Part shown: one piece after another, positions 42,946 through 53,259 of the stretch
Layout of the letters: each line of letters opens with the position of its first letter
How positions within the stretch are numbered: the first letter of the stretch is position 1
Origin: Microbacterium sp. Marseille-Q6965
Lineage (GTDB): Bacteria > Actinomycetota > Actinomycetes > Actinomycetales > Microbacteriaceae
Length of the DNA stretch: 64,000 nt
Assembly (NCBI RefSeq): GCF_946151065.1
Contig: NZ_CAMGZA010000001.1
Coordinates: forward strand, 1,302,001 to 1,366,000
Direction of reading: 5' to 3'
Notes under the pieces: generated by a model
Databases searched by the model: none
What the model was told of the DNA's origin: nothing
The model's input: only the letters and a program-made list of their open reading frames with translations
Made by a program: the position numbers and the translations under genes

Positions 42946-43721
42946 ACGGCGTCTTCGCGCTGCGCTACGCCTACCGGACCGCGTCGCAGCGCGGCGAGCA
43001 CTTCTACGGGCATGTGCCGGACTGCTGCGGCGACTACCCGATCGACTACTTCACGTGGGTGGTGATCGACGATGACCGCACGATCGTCATCGACGCCGGC
43101 TTCACACCGCAGACCGCGCTCGAACGCGGCAGCCGGCCGTACCTGGCGACGCCGCTCGAGTTGCTCGAACGGCTGGGCCGACGCGCCGAGGACGTGACGG
43201 ACCTCATCGTCACGCACCTGCACTACGACCACACCGGCTTCATCGACGCCTATCCCGGCGCGCGCGTGTGGCTGCAGCGCGCAGAGCTCGACTTCTGGAC
43301 CTCACCCCTGGCCGATCGCGGAAGCTTCGCGCACCTGAAGCACGAGGCCGACATCGCCGGCCTCCGCGCGCTGACCGGGTCCGAACGGCTGGTCCTCCTG
43401 GAGGGCGACGCCGCCATCGACGAGCGCGTCAGTGCGCATCTCGTGGGCGGGCACACCCCCGGAATGCAGGTCGTGCGCGTCGAGACCGACGAGGGGCCGA
43501 TCGTGCTGGCGTCGGACGCGAGTCACTTCTACGCCAACCTCGAGGGCGATCACCCCTACGGCATCCTTTACGACCTGGGCGACATGTACCGCGCCTTCGA
43601 CCGCCTCACGGAGCTCGCCGGAGAGCGCGGTGTGGTCGTGCCGGGGCATGATCCGCGCGTCCGCGAGCGCCACGACGCGATCGACGCCGAGGGACGAATC
43701 GTGCGACTGCGGGCGCGGTGA
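42942..43721 (+). CDS. MBL-fold metallo-hydrolase, N-acyl homoserine lactonase-like
   Basis: A 259-residue metallo-beta-lactamase-fold hydrolase. The dinuclear zinc site is complete: HLHYDH (His92, His94, Asp96, His97), His in VGGHTPGM, Asp in LASDASHFY and His in VVPGHDP. These fit the AHL-lactonase/AttM-like branch, which opens lactone rings. In this operon a catabolic lactone is a more economical substrate than a signal molecule (inference). The GTG start overlaps the previous stop (GTGA). Confidence 0.88.
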   Translation: MNGVFALRYAYRTASQRGEHFYGHVPDCCGDYPIDYFTWVVIDDDRTIVIDAGFTPQTALERGSRPYLATPLELLERLGRRAEDVTDLIVTHLHYDHTGFIDAYPGARVWLQRAELDFWTSPLADRGSFAHLKHEADIAGLRALTGSERLVLLEGDAAIDERVSAHLVGGHTPGMQVVRVETDEGPIVLASDASHFYANLEGDHPYGILYDLGDMYRAFDRLTELAGERGVVVPGHDPRVRERHDAIDAEGRIVRLRAR

Positions 43722-43792
43722 CACACCCAGGCCGACTGGATGGGCGGTGGACATCCCGGATACCGTCGAGGAAGACGGAACGAGGGGTGGAC

Positions 43793-44500
43793 ATGGTCGC
43801 CGAACCGGAACGAGACCTCGCCGATGTGCTCGCGGCCTACCGCATCACGAAGAACGTGCGCGGCAACATCGTCGGGGCAACGGCCGATGCGCTGCGCGAC
43901 GCGATCCTGGACGACGTGCTGGAACCCGGCGCGTGGCTGCGCGAGGTCGTGCTGGCCGAGGCGCTCGGCGTCAGTCGCACTCCCGTGCGGGAGGCGCTGG
44001 CGCGGCTGGAGGAGGAGGGCCTCGTCGTGCGCGAGCGCGGCGCGGGCGCTCGGGTCACGCAGGTCTCGCTCGAGGACATGTCGGTCGTGTATCAGGTGCG
44101 CGGGAGCCTGGAGTCGCTCGCGGCGCGGTTCGTCGCGGCGCGGATCAGCGCCCCCCAGCTCGAGGCGTTCGAGCAGCTGCAGGACGAGATGCGCCGCGCG
44201 GCGCAAGCCGGTGACTCGCACGCGTTCTCGAACGCCAACGTCGGCTTTCATCGGCAGCTGTCCCTGGCCGCGGGCAACGCCTATCTGTCGCGGCTGCTGT
44301 CCACGGTCGAGATCGGACTGCGGCGCTTCGGCGCCCGCACGTTCACGCCGGAACGGATGGCCGCCGTGGTCGAGGAACACCAGCAGATCGTGCGCGCGTT
44401 CGCCGCGCAGGACCCCGACGCCGCGGCCGACGCCGCGTCCCGACACGCCGCGAGCGCGCGCGAATCGACGGTGGAGCGCCTGATCGCCGACATGCGCTGA
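43793..44500 (+). CDS. GntR family (FCD) transcriptional regulator 2
   Basis: A 235-residue GntR/FCD regulator with an N-terminal tail of about 25 residues before the winged helix (ALRDAILDDVLEPG, LAEALGVSRTPVREALARLE, ERGAGARVTQVS). The FCD domain follows (SLESLAARFVAARIS and the histidines in VGFHRQL and EEHQQIV). A TACCGT hexamer at 43761 and a GAGG ribosome site precede the ATG. It ends the island on the plus strand; it may govern the lactonase end of the operon or an unlinked target. Convergent with the ROK kinase gene. Confidence 0.92.
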   Translation: MVAEPERDLADVLAAYRITKNVRGNIVGATADALRDAILDDVLEPGAWLREVVLAEALGVSRTPVREALARLEEEGLVVRERGAGARVTQVSLEDMSVVYQVRGSLESLAARFVAARISAPQLEAFEQLQDEMRRAAQAGDSHAFSNANVGFHRQLSLAAGNAYLSRLLSTVEIGLRRFGARTFTPERMAAVVEEHQQIVRAFAAQDPDAAADAASRHAASARESTVERLIADMR

Positions 44501-44512
44501 ACGCGCGAGCGA

Positions 44513-45418
44513 CTACGTGCGCGCCGCGCTCGAGGCGTCCGCCGGTCGCGCCGCGGCCGCGTCGCGCGCCGCCAGGGCGGCCCCGTGCGCCCCGGCCCAC
44601 ACGCCCAGCGCCGCGGGGGCGACATCGGGCAGCGTGTGGAAGGTCGCCTCTGCCCGAGCGTGGGCGAGGGCGGGCTCCACCGTCCACTCCGGGGCGCGGG
44701 CGACGCCTCCCCCGACGACGACGAGGGCCGGATCGACGAGGGCGGAGAGCGCGAGCAGCGCGCGGCCCAGGCCGCGCGCGGCGTCGTCGAGCACCGCACG
44801 GGCGGCCTCGTCTCCCGCGCGGGCCGCCGCGACGACGTCGCGCGCGGTGCCACCGGCCCCGCCCCGTTCGCTCCAGCGCGCGCCCAGCTGCGAACCCCCG
44901 ATCACGGTCTCCAGGCAGCCGCGGCCGCCGCATGAGCACGCGTGGTCGGCGGCGGTCACCCGCAGGTGCCCGATTTCGCCGGCCGCCCCGTGCGCGCCGC
45001 GACGCACGGCACCGCCGGAGACGTGCGCGCCGGCGATCCCCGTACCCAGGGCGATCACGAAGACGTCGTCGGAGCCGCGACCGGCCCCGATGCGCGCCTC
45101 GGCCAGTGCCGCCGCCTCACCGTCCTGCACCGCCACGCCGGGCACGCCGAGCGCCTGTGAGAGCAGTCGGGCGGGTGCGGTGCCGTCGAGCCACGGCAGG
45201 TTGGCGCTGCGGCCCACGACGCCCGAGACGGGGTCGAGGGTGCCCGCGACCGTGACGCCGAACGCGGCGGGGCGCGCGTCGCCGAGGAAGGAGCTCACCT
45301 GATCGGCGAGACCCTCGAGCCGCACGGTGTCGACGGTGTCACGCGCCACCTCCCGCTCCCCCTCGAGCAGCAGGAGCTTGGTGTGCGTGCCGCCGTAATC
45401 GATCCCGAGCGCCCTCAC
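44513..45418 (-). CDS. ROK family sugar kinase
   Basis: A 301-residue ROK (repressor/ORF/kinase) protein without a DNA-binding domain, so a kinase. It has the phosphate-binding start LGIDYGGTHTKL, a catalytic Asp99 in VQDGEAAAL, ALGTGIAGA, GEIGH and the zinc motif CSCGGRGCLE (Cys161, 163, 168). ROK kinases phosphorylate glucose, N-acetylglucosamine, N-acetylmannosamine or fructose. The GTG start overlaps the cutC stop by GTGA, so it is the last gene of the long transporter operon. A sugar substrate released by the M81/CutC steps is inferred. Confidence 0.9.
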   Translation of the reverse strand: MRALGIDYGGTHTKLLLLEGEREVARDTVDTVRLEGLADQVSSFLGDARPAAFGVTVAGTLDPVSGVVGRSANLPWLDGTAPARLLSQALGVPGVAVQDGEAAALAEARIGAGRGSDDVFVIALGTGIAGAHVSGGAVRRGAHGAAGEIGHLRVTAADHACSCGGRGCLETVIGGSQLGARWSERGGAGGTARDVVAAARAGDEAARAVLDDAARGLGRALLALSALVDPALVVVGGGVARAPEWTVEPALAHARAEATFHTLPDVAPAALGVWAGAHGAALAARDAAAARPADASSAART

Positions 45419-46143
45419 GCGCCGGCACCGCCGGCCAGGACGTCGCGGATCGCGAGGGCCTCGGCCTCGTCCACGGTCGCGTACCGCGCCGGTCCCGCCG
45501 GGGCCGCGGACCCGAGCGCGACGGCGAGGTGCTCGACGACCTCCCGCTTGGCCGACGCGTGCAGGGCGGCCACGCCCGTGGCGGCGAGCTCCCCGGCGTT
45601 CGCCGAGGTCACGCCGCCGCCGGCCATCACCTGGATCCGGTCGCCGGCGCGCTCGGCCAGCCGGCGCAGCATCGGCGCGGCCTCGGCGGCGCGGGAGGCG
45701 CCGCCCGAGGTGAGCACCCGGGTCACCCCGAGGCCGGCGAGCTCGTCGAGAGCGCCCGCGAGGTCGCCGAGCATGTCGAAGGCCCGATGGAAGGTTACCT
45801 CCAGGTCGCCGACGGTCCCGCGCACGCGGCGCACGAGCTCGGCGTCGACCGCCCCGCCCGCGAGCCCCCCGATCACGACGCCCGCGACGCCGAGGCCCGC
45901 GGCGTGGCGGGCGTCGGCCACGATCAGCTCGCGATCGGCGTCGTCGTAGTCGAAACCGCCCTCGCGGGGGCGCACGAGCACGTGCACGGGCACGCCGGTG
46001 GCCACCGCCGCCTCCGTGAGGGCGGGCGACGGGGTCACGCCGCCCGTGCTGAGCGCCGCGCACAGCTCGATGCGGTCGGGTCGCACGCGCGCCGCCACGG
46101 CGAGCCCGGCGGCGTCCTGGACAGCCAGCTCGAACGCGGTCAC
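45415..46143 (-). CDS. cutC: CutC family protein
   Basis: A 242-residue TIM-barrel protein with all CutC hallmarks: DRIELCAALSTGGVTPS, VHVLVRPREGGFDY, VTFHRAFD, RVLTSGG and IQVMAGGGV. The family name comes from copper tolerance in E. coli, but that phenotype has been traced to a small RNA (MicL) overlapping the gene, and the biochemical role is unsettled. Here it is overlapped on both sides (GTGA) by an M81 metallopeptidase gene and a sugar kinase gene inside a peptide-transporter operon, which argues for a catabolic enzyme. It has a GTG start. Confidence 0.93.
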   Translation of the reverse strand: MTAFELAVQDAAGLAVAARVRPDRIELCAALSTGGVTPSPALTEAAVATGVPVHVLVRPREGGFDYDDADRELIVADARHAAGLGVAGVVIGGLAGGAVDAELVRRVRGTVGDLEVTFHRAFDMLGDLAGALDELAGLGVTRVLTSGGASRAAEAAPMLRRLAERAGDRIQVMAGGGVTSANAGELAATGVAALHASAKREVVEHLAVALGSAAPAGPARYATVDEAEALAIRDVLAGGAGA

Positions 46144-47699
46144 CGCTGCTCCCCCCGCCCGCCGACCGGGGCGGCCTCGATGCCGCCCGCGGCGAAGCCG
46201 CGCACGTACTCGCGCCCCTGCAGCAGCGCGGCCGAAAGATCGGGGCGCTGCGGGAACGCGTCGTACGGGTACATGGGGCGCACGATCCGCCGGTGCCCCA
46301 GCCGCTCCAGGTCCTGGTCGACCGGTCCCGGAGTGAGCGCCAGCGTCCAGCCCTTCGCCACGTCGTACAACGTCGGCTCGAGGTACCCGATCTTCGTGAC
46401 GATGATGTCGGCCTCGCCCGGGTCGAGTCCCAGCGAGCTGAAGTCGTTCGTCGCGTGGAACGCCTTGCGGAACTCGGTCACGATCGCCCGGATGCCGCCG
46501 ACGCCGATCACGGCGATGCGGCCGGCGGCCGGGTCTCCCTCGCGCAGCGAGAGCAGCTCGCCGCGAATGCGCACCGGCCCGCTGACGCGGTGGTCCACGC
46601 GCGCGCCCGCCTCGACGTCGACGACATCTCCGGGGGTGTGCGCGAACAGCTGCTCGATGGCGCCCTGATCGAAGATCGACGCCACGTAGGTGACCGGCGC
46701 GTCCGGTGCCGTCAGCTCGGGCTTGTTGAGCAGCCGGGCGAGGGTCCAGGTGACATCGCCCGAGCCGCCCGCGCCCGGGTTGTCCCCCGAGTCGCTGACG
46801 AGATACGGTCGTCCGCCGCCCGCGGCGGCGTGGGCGATCGCGGCGGCGATGCCCTCGTCGAGGGATCCGGGCGGGCCCACGAACGCGAAGTCCTCACGCA
46901 CGTCCCACAGCTCGCCGGCGATCCTCTCGGCCTCGGTCGCGATCGCCGCGGCGTCGTCTCCGGTGACCATCACCGTGGCGTGGCACCGGGGCTCGTCGGC
47001 CCAGGCGTAGCCGATCCAGATGGCGGCGTCGGTGATGCCCGCGCGCTTCTCGACCTGCTCGATCTGCGCGTACAGGCTCCGGGCCGGTTCGACACGCGTG
47101 GACGTCTTCTCGCCGGGCAGCAGGATCGGCACCCGCACCCAGGCGCGCAGCGGCCGCTCGCCCCGCTCGATCCACTCGACGAGGGTGCGGGCGGCCCGCT
47201 CCTTCGTCTCCCACGCGTCCTCGTGCGGCGCGAGCCGGTAGCACGTCGGCAGATCCAGCGCGAGGGCGAGGGTCTCGGAGACGTTTCCGTGCAGGTCCAT
47301 CGGCGCCGTCATGAGCACGTCGGGGCCCACGGTCTCGCGCACCGCGGTGACGAGGTCGCCTTCGGCGTCGTCCATGCCCACCACGCTCATCGCCCCGTGG
47401 ATGTCGAAGTACACGCCGTCGAGGGGCCCGGCCGCCCGCAGCCCGTCGACGATGCGCGCCTTGAAGTCGTCGTAGACCTCGCGCAGCACGGCCCCGCCCG
47501 GAATCGAGCGGGCCATGAACACGGGGATCCACTCGGCGGCCTCGCGCAGCGGACGGCCGGGGGCGAGGTGGGGGTAGCGCTCGAGGAGCGCCTCGCCCGT
47601 CAGGACGGGGAAGTCGCGGTAGCCGGCGCGGTGGGCGGCATAGGCGCTGGACTCGATCGCCATGCCGACGATCGCGATGCGGGGCTTGCCAGTGGTCAT
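46140..47699 (-). CDS. M81 family metallopeptidase (MlrC-like)
   Basis: A 519-residue member of the M81 / microcystinase C family of zinc enzymes. Likely metal-binding or catalytic segments are FDIHGAM, APMDLHGNVSE and the following LAPHEDA; the C-terminal domain contains the glycine-rich SDSGDNPGAGGSGD loop. MlrC cleaves linearised microcystin, but most family members are in bacteria that never meet microcystin, so a small peptide, amide or ether substrate is open. I chose the ATG at 47699, seven bases after GGAGG; an ATG at 47705 overlaps the ATPase stop. Confidence 0.88.
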   Translation of the reverse strand: MTTGKPRIAIVGMAIESSAYAAHRAGYRDFPVLTGEALLERYPHLAPGRPLREAAEWIPVFMARSIPGGAVLREVYDDFKARIVDGLRAAGPLDGVYFDIHGAMSVVGMDDAEGDLVTAVRETVGPDVLMTAPMDLHGNVSETLALALDLPTCYRLAPHEDAWETKERAARTLVEWIERGERPLRAWVRVPILLPGEKTSTRVEPARSLYAQIEQVEKRAGITDAAIWIGYAWADEPRCHATVMVTGDDAAAIATEAERIAGELWDVREDFAFVGPPGSLDEGIAAAIAHAAAGGGRPYLVSDSGDNPGAGGSGDVTWTLARLLNKPELTAPDAPVTYVASIFDQGAIEQLFAHTPGDVVDVEAGARVDHRVSGPVRIRGELLSLREGDPAAGRIAVIGVGGIRAIVTEFRKAFHATNDFSSLGLDPGEADIIVTKIGYLEPTLYDVAKGWTLALTPGPVDQDLERLGHRRIVRPMYPYDAFPQRPDLSAALLQGREYVRGFAAGGIEAAPVGGRGEQR

Positions 47700-47701
47700 G
47701 C

Positions 47702-49377
<1,676 letters not shown>

Positions 49378-49378
<1 letters not shown>

Positions 49379-50214
49379 CACGCGGTCCTTCCCTTGACAT
49401 CGAACACGTCGCGCAGCCCGTCGCCGACGAAGTTGAGCGCGCACACGACCACGACGATCGCGATGCCCGGTGGCAGGATCAGCCACCACGCGTTCTGATA
49501 GATGAGCGAGAGCCCGGCGTTCAGCATCGCCCCCCAGTCGGTGGCCGGCGGCTGCAGGCCCATGCCGAGGAAGCTGACGTACGCGACGAGGAGGATCGCG
49601 TCGGCCACCTGGAACGTGGCGTTCACGACGACGGTGCCCACCGTGTTCGGCACGATGTGGCGCAGCACGACGCGGGGATGGGTGGCGCCCATCGCGCGGG
49701 CCGCCACGACGTAGTCCCGCGTCTTGACCGAGAGCGACTCCGCCCGCACGAGCCGCGCGGGGACGAGCCATGACACGAGACCGATGACGACGATCATCAT
49801 CCACTCGCTGGGCCGGACGATGGTCGACAGCACGAGCAGCAGGAAGATGGCCGGGATCGCGATGCCCGCGTCGACGATGCGCATCATGATCGAGTCGACG
49901 ATGCCACCGACATAGCCCGCGATGGCGCCCCACAGCGTGCCGATGACGGTCGCCAGCACGCCGGCGAGGATGCCGACGAGCAGCGACGTGCGCCCGGCCA
50001 GCATGAGCCGGCCCAGCACGTCGTAGCCGAGGGCGTCGGTGCCGAGCGGATGCCCGCCCTCACCGGGACGCAGGTTGGCCTGGTCGAGGGCCGTGCGGAT
50101 CTGCTCGGTGGGGTGCACGATCGGGCCCACCACGACGAACAGCACCGCGAGCAGCAGCACGACGAGGCCCACGAGGGCCAGCCGATTGGCGGCGAAGCGC
50201 TTGAGGCCGCTCAT
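49378..50214 (-). CDS. Oligopeptide-type ABC transporter permease (DppC-like)
   Basis: A 278-residue permease with six helices of the family-5 (peptide/nickel) importer class. Residues 57-66 contain HPLGTDALGYDVLGRLMLAGR, the characteristic N-terminal OppC motif, and the EAA loop reads YVVAARAMGATHPRVVLRH. It overlaps the DppB-like gene by ATGA upstream and the ATPase gene downstream. Confidence 0.93.
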
Positions 50215-51242
50215 GCGATCCCTCCTCGCGTGCGCGGGTCGAGGATCGCCTGCAGGACGTCGGCGAGCAGCGAGCCCACCACCGTCGCGATGGAGATGAC
50301 GAGCACGCAGCCGAGCAGCACGGGGAAGTCGCTCGACTGGGCCGCGCTCCAGAACAACAGGCCCATGCCGGGGTAGTTGAACAGCTGCTCGATGACCAGG
50401 GCCCCGCCGAACATCACGGGCAGCTGGTAGCCGAGCATCGCCACCACCGGCGTGAGCGAGTTGCGCAGCAGGTGACGCGAGAGCACGCGACGGAACGGCG
50501 TGCCCTTCGAGCGTGCGGTGCGGATGTAGTCCTCGCTCAGTCCGTCGAGGGCCGACGAGCGCATGTAGCGACTGAAGGTCGCCACGAGCGGGATCGCGCC
50601 GGTGAGCACGGGCAGCACGAGCCGCTGGGGTTCGGCGAGCACGGCGGCGACGGTGCCGCCCTGGGGCGCGTTGGCCGGAAGCAGGCCGAGCGTCTGGCTG
50701 AACACCATGATCAGCAGCATCCCGAGGAAGAAGGAGGGGGTGGAGTACGCGACGATCGCGAGTGCCGAGAGCGTGTAGTCGGCGCCGCGGTTGCGGCGCA
50801 CCGCCTGGAAGATGCCCACGGGGATCGCGATGACGAGCGCGACGACGAGCGCCATGCCGGTCAGCAGCAGCGTCTTGGGCAGCCGCTGCGCGATCGCATC
50901 GGTGACCGACATGTTGAGCAGGTACGAATCGCCCAGATCTCCGGTGAGAAGGCGGCCGAGGAACAGCAGGTACTGCTCCCACACCGGCCGGTCGAAGCCC
51001 TGCGCGCGGTTGAACGCCTCGATCTGCTCGGCGGTGGCCTGCACCCCGAGCACACCGCGGGCGGGGCCGCCCGGCAGCATCTGCAGCAGGGCGAACACGA
51101 CGACGGTGACGACGAAGATCACGACGAGCGCCTGGCCGACCCGGCGCAGCAGGAAGAAGAGGAAGGGGTTGCGGGTACGCCGCCCCGCGGCCGTCGCCTG
51201 AACGGCGACGGTCGCGGGGACGGCGTCGGGGATCTGACTCAC
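50211..51242 (-). CDS. Oligopeptide-type ABC transporter permease (DppB-like)
   Basis: A 343-residue DppB/OppB permease. After a 28-residue polar tail the first helix (LLRRVGQALVVIFVVTVVVF) leads to the extracellular domain with QMLPGGPARGVLG, FLGRLLTGDLGDSY and later the EAA loop YIRTARSKGTPFRRVLSRH. It pairs with the DppC-like subunit. The start is a GTG 10 bases after the binding-protein stop and has only a weak ribosome site. Confidence 0.93.
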   Translation of the reverse strand: MSQIPDAVPATVAVQATAAGRRTRNPFLFFLLRRVGQALVVIFVVTVVVFALLQMLPGGPARGVLGVQATAEQIEAFNRAQGFDRPVWEQYLLFLGRLLTGDLGDSYLLNMSVTDAIAQRLPKTLLLTGMALVVALVIAIPVGIFQAVRRNRGADYTLSALAIVAYSTPSFFLGMLLIMVFSQTLGLLPANAPQGGTVAAVLAEPQRLVLPVLTGAIPLVATFSRYMRSSALDGLSEDYIRTARSKGTPFRRVLSRHLLRNSLTPVVAMLGYQLPVMFGGALVIEQLFNYPGMGLLFWSAAQSSDFPVLLGCVLVISIATVVGSLLADVLQAILDPRTRGGIA

Positions 51243-51252
51243 GAGTGGGTGC

Positions 51253-53058
51253 TCACTCGCTCCACGCCCAGCGCTGGGGGTGGAAGTTGCCGAGCGAGTC
51301 CTGGTCGGTGCCGGTCAGTCCGCTGTCGATGACGGACACCTGGTACACCGGGTTCGGCATCCACATGACGGGCAGGTTGATCGCGCCGTAGGCCGAGTAC
51401 TCCTGCATCGCGGTGTCGTCGTCGGCGCGCAGGCTGTCGGCCATGAGCGCGTCGAATTCGGGGTCGCTGTACGAGCCGAAGTTCGAGGCCGCGCCGGTGC
51501 CGAAGATGCGCTCACCCGACGGGTACCCGCCGAAGTACCACGAGCCGGCGGTGCCGAAGAACGGCAGCTCCCACGTGCACTCCGCCGCGTCCGGCTCGCA
51601 CGGGGCGATGGAGCCGAGGACCGTGTTCAGCGGCGCGGACTCGATCGTCACGCCGACGCCCGCCTCCTCGAAGGTCGACTTCATCTCGGCGAACATGTTG
51701 TCCGTCTCGGTCGACCCGCTCTGCGTGAGGATCGTGATGGCGAGCTTCTGGCCGTCGGCGATTCCCTCACCGCAGTCGGCACCCGTCTCGCACACGTAGA
51801 TGCCGTCCGAGCCCAGCGTCCAGCCGTTCTCCTCCAGCAGCGCCTGCGCCGCCTCGGGGTCGAACGGGTAGGGGTTCTCGCGCTGCTCGTCCGAGAGGAA
51901 CTTGTTGTCGGGGTTCTGCGGCACCGGACCGTAGCCCGGGTTCGCCGCACCGTGCCACACGACCTCGGAGATCTGCTCCTGGTCGACGAGGTGCTGCAGC
52001 GCCTGACGCACGTAGAGCTGCTGGTACACCGGCCCCATCTCGGGGTTGTTGAAGTTGTACGGCATGTACGTGATGGACCAGCCGTCCCAGTTCACGACGT
52101 CGTAGCCGAGGTCCTCGTACTGCGCGGCGTTGTCGAGCTCGCTCGTGGGGATGTACCCGTAGTCGACCTCGCCCGAGCGCACCGCCGCGAGCTCGGCGTC
52201 GCCGCTCGTGAACGGCAGGAAGTTGATGGTCGGGATCCCGGCCGCGTCCTCGCCGTCGTACGCGTCGTTCTCGGTCAGCGTCACGCGACCCGAGTCGCTG
52301 AACGCGCCCAGCGTGTACGGTCCGCTCACGATGTCGAAGAGCGGGTTGCCCTCGTAGCCGGCGAGGTCCTCGCCCTCGGCGATGAGGTAGTCCCAGATGG
52401 CCTGGGCGCCCTCGGGCGTCTCGGCGAGCGCCGTGTCGGGCTCGCCGCCGTCCTCGGTGATGGCCCAGGCGTGCGCCGGGATCGGCACGATGAGGGTCAG
52501 CTGCGAGGCCAGCAGCCACTCCTGGTTGTAGACCTGGTCGAACGTGAGCACCACGGTGCTCTCGTCGGGGGTCTCCACCGCGGTCACGTTGTCGGGCATG
52601 GCGCCGACGCGGTAGCTGGCCCAGTCCTCCTTGTTCGCGGCGACGACGTCGAACCAGAACTTCACGTCGGCGGACGTGACGGGGGTGCCGTCCGACCACG
52701 TGCGCTCGTCGAGCGTGATCGTCACGCTGAGGCCGTCCTCGGAGAACTCGACCGCGTCGGCCAGGTCGGCGGTCGGCACGCGATCCACGGTGCCCATGGA
52801 ACCGTCGTAGGCGATGAGCGGCTCGTACAGCGCGCGAATCAGCGACGAGTTGTGGGTGGCCAGCTTGCCCGAGATGGCGAGGGGCATCAGCCAGTTGGGC
52901 GTCGCGTTGGCGGGCAGCGCGTAGTTGAGCTCGTCCTTGGGCTCGCCGGACGCGCCGTCGGCGCCGCCCGCCGCGCAGCCGGCGACGAGCGCCGCGGTGG
53001 CGAGGAGACCCGCGGCGGCGATGCCGACGCGCCCCCTCGCGGTGGTTGCAGATCGCAT
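51253..53058 (-). CDS. Family-5 ABC transporter substrate-binding lipoprotein
   Basis: A 601-residue extracellular binding protein of the peptide/opine/nickel class. The signal peptide ends in ALVAGC (Cys28); the mature protein has the family pattern ADAVEFSEDGLSVTITLDERTWSDGTPVTSADV. An AGGAGG ribosome site lies six bases before the ATG. Compared with DppA it is long and has a Cys pair around GIYVCETGADCGEG and another in APCEPDAAECTW, which may form disulphides. It begins the operon and is preceded by a candidate ROK operator. The ligand is unknown. Confidence 0.93.
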   Translation of the reverse strand: MRSATTARGRVGIAAAGLLATAALVAGCAAGGADGASGEPKDELNYALPANATPNWLMPLAISGKLATHNSSLIRALYEPLIAYDGSMGTVDRVPTADLADAVEFSEDGLSVTITLDERTWSDGTPVTSADVKFWFDVVAANKEDWASYRVGAMPDNVTAVETPDESTVVLTFDQVYNQEWLLASQLTLIVPIPAHAWAITEDGGEPDTALAETPEGAQAIWDYLIAEGEDLAGYEGNPLFDIVSGPYTLGAFSDSGRVTLTENDAYDGEDAAGIPTINFLPFTSGDAELAAVRSGEVDYGYIPTSELDNAAQYEDLGYDVVNWDGWSITYMPYNFNNPEMGPVYQQLYVRQALQHLVDQEQISEVVWHGAANPGYGPVPQNPDNKFLSDEQRENPYPFDPEAAQALLEENGWTLGSDGIYVCETGADCGEGIADGQKLAITILTQSGSTETDNMFAEMKSTFEEAGVGVTIESAPLNTVLGSIAPCEPDAAECTWELPFFGTAGSWYFGGYPSGERIFGTGAASNFGSYSDPEFDALMADSLRADDDTAMQEYSAYGAINLPVMWMPNPVYQVSVIDSGLTGTDQDSLGNFHPQRWAWSE

Positions 53059-53112
53059 GGAGATCCTCCTGTCGTCCCGAGCGGATGCGCGGGTGGTGCA
53101 TGTGGGATGTCG

Positions 53113-53182
53113 GATTACGGTAACCGAAGAAAGTTCTTTCGGTAAACAGAAGATGTGTGACATTCTTGTTTCGCCTGTTTCG
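53113..53182. promoter_or_regulatory. Candidate ROK-regulator operator between divergent genes
   Basis: This AT-richer stretch of the 201-base divergent intergenic region holds ACCGAA / TTCGGT inverted arms nine bases apart (53123-53143) around GAAAGTTCTTTC (53129-53140), and two GTTTCG direct repeats (53168, 53177). On the minus strand a TTTACC / TACCGT pair, 18 bases apart, brackets the dyad and may be the transporter-operon promoter. Control by the adjacent ROK regulator is inferred. Confidence 0.5.
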
Positions 53183-53259
53183 TAAGAAGTGGCGAAGCCT
53201 CGCCGCAGCGCGCGCACCGGGCACACTGGACCCATCCGCCCGCCCCGCCGGAAGAAGTC

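Noticed and set aside
42942..43721. Antibiotic resistance (beta-lactamase) or quorum-quenching role for the MBL-fold protein
   Set aside because: There is no signal peptide, and it is embedded in a catabolic operon; the metal motif fits lactonases, and a metabolic lactone is the simpler reading.
45415..46143. Copper-homeostasis operon
   Set aside because: Apart from the CutC name there is no copper sensor, chaperone, P-type ATPase or Cys-rich motif nearby.
46140..47699. Microcystin degradation pathway
   Set aside because: Only an MlrC-like M81 gene is present; MlrA, MlrB and MlrD are absent, and the family is widespread in bacteria with no link to microcystin.
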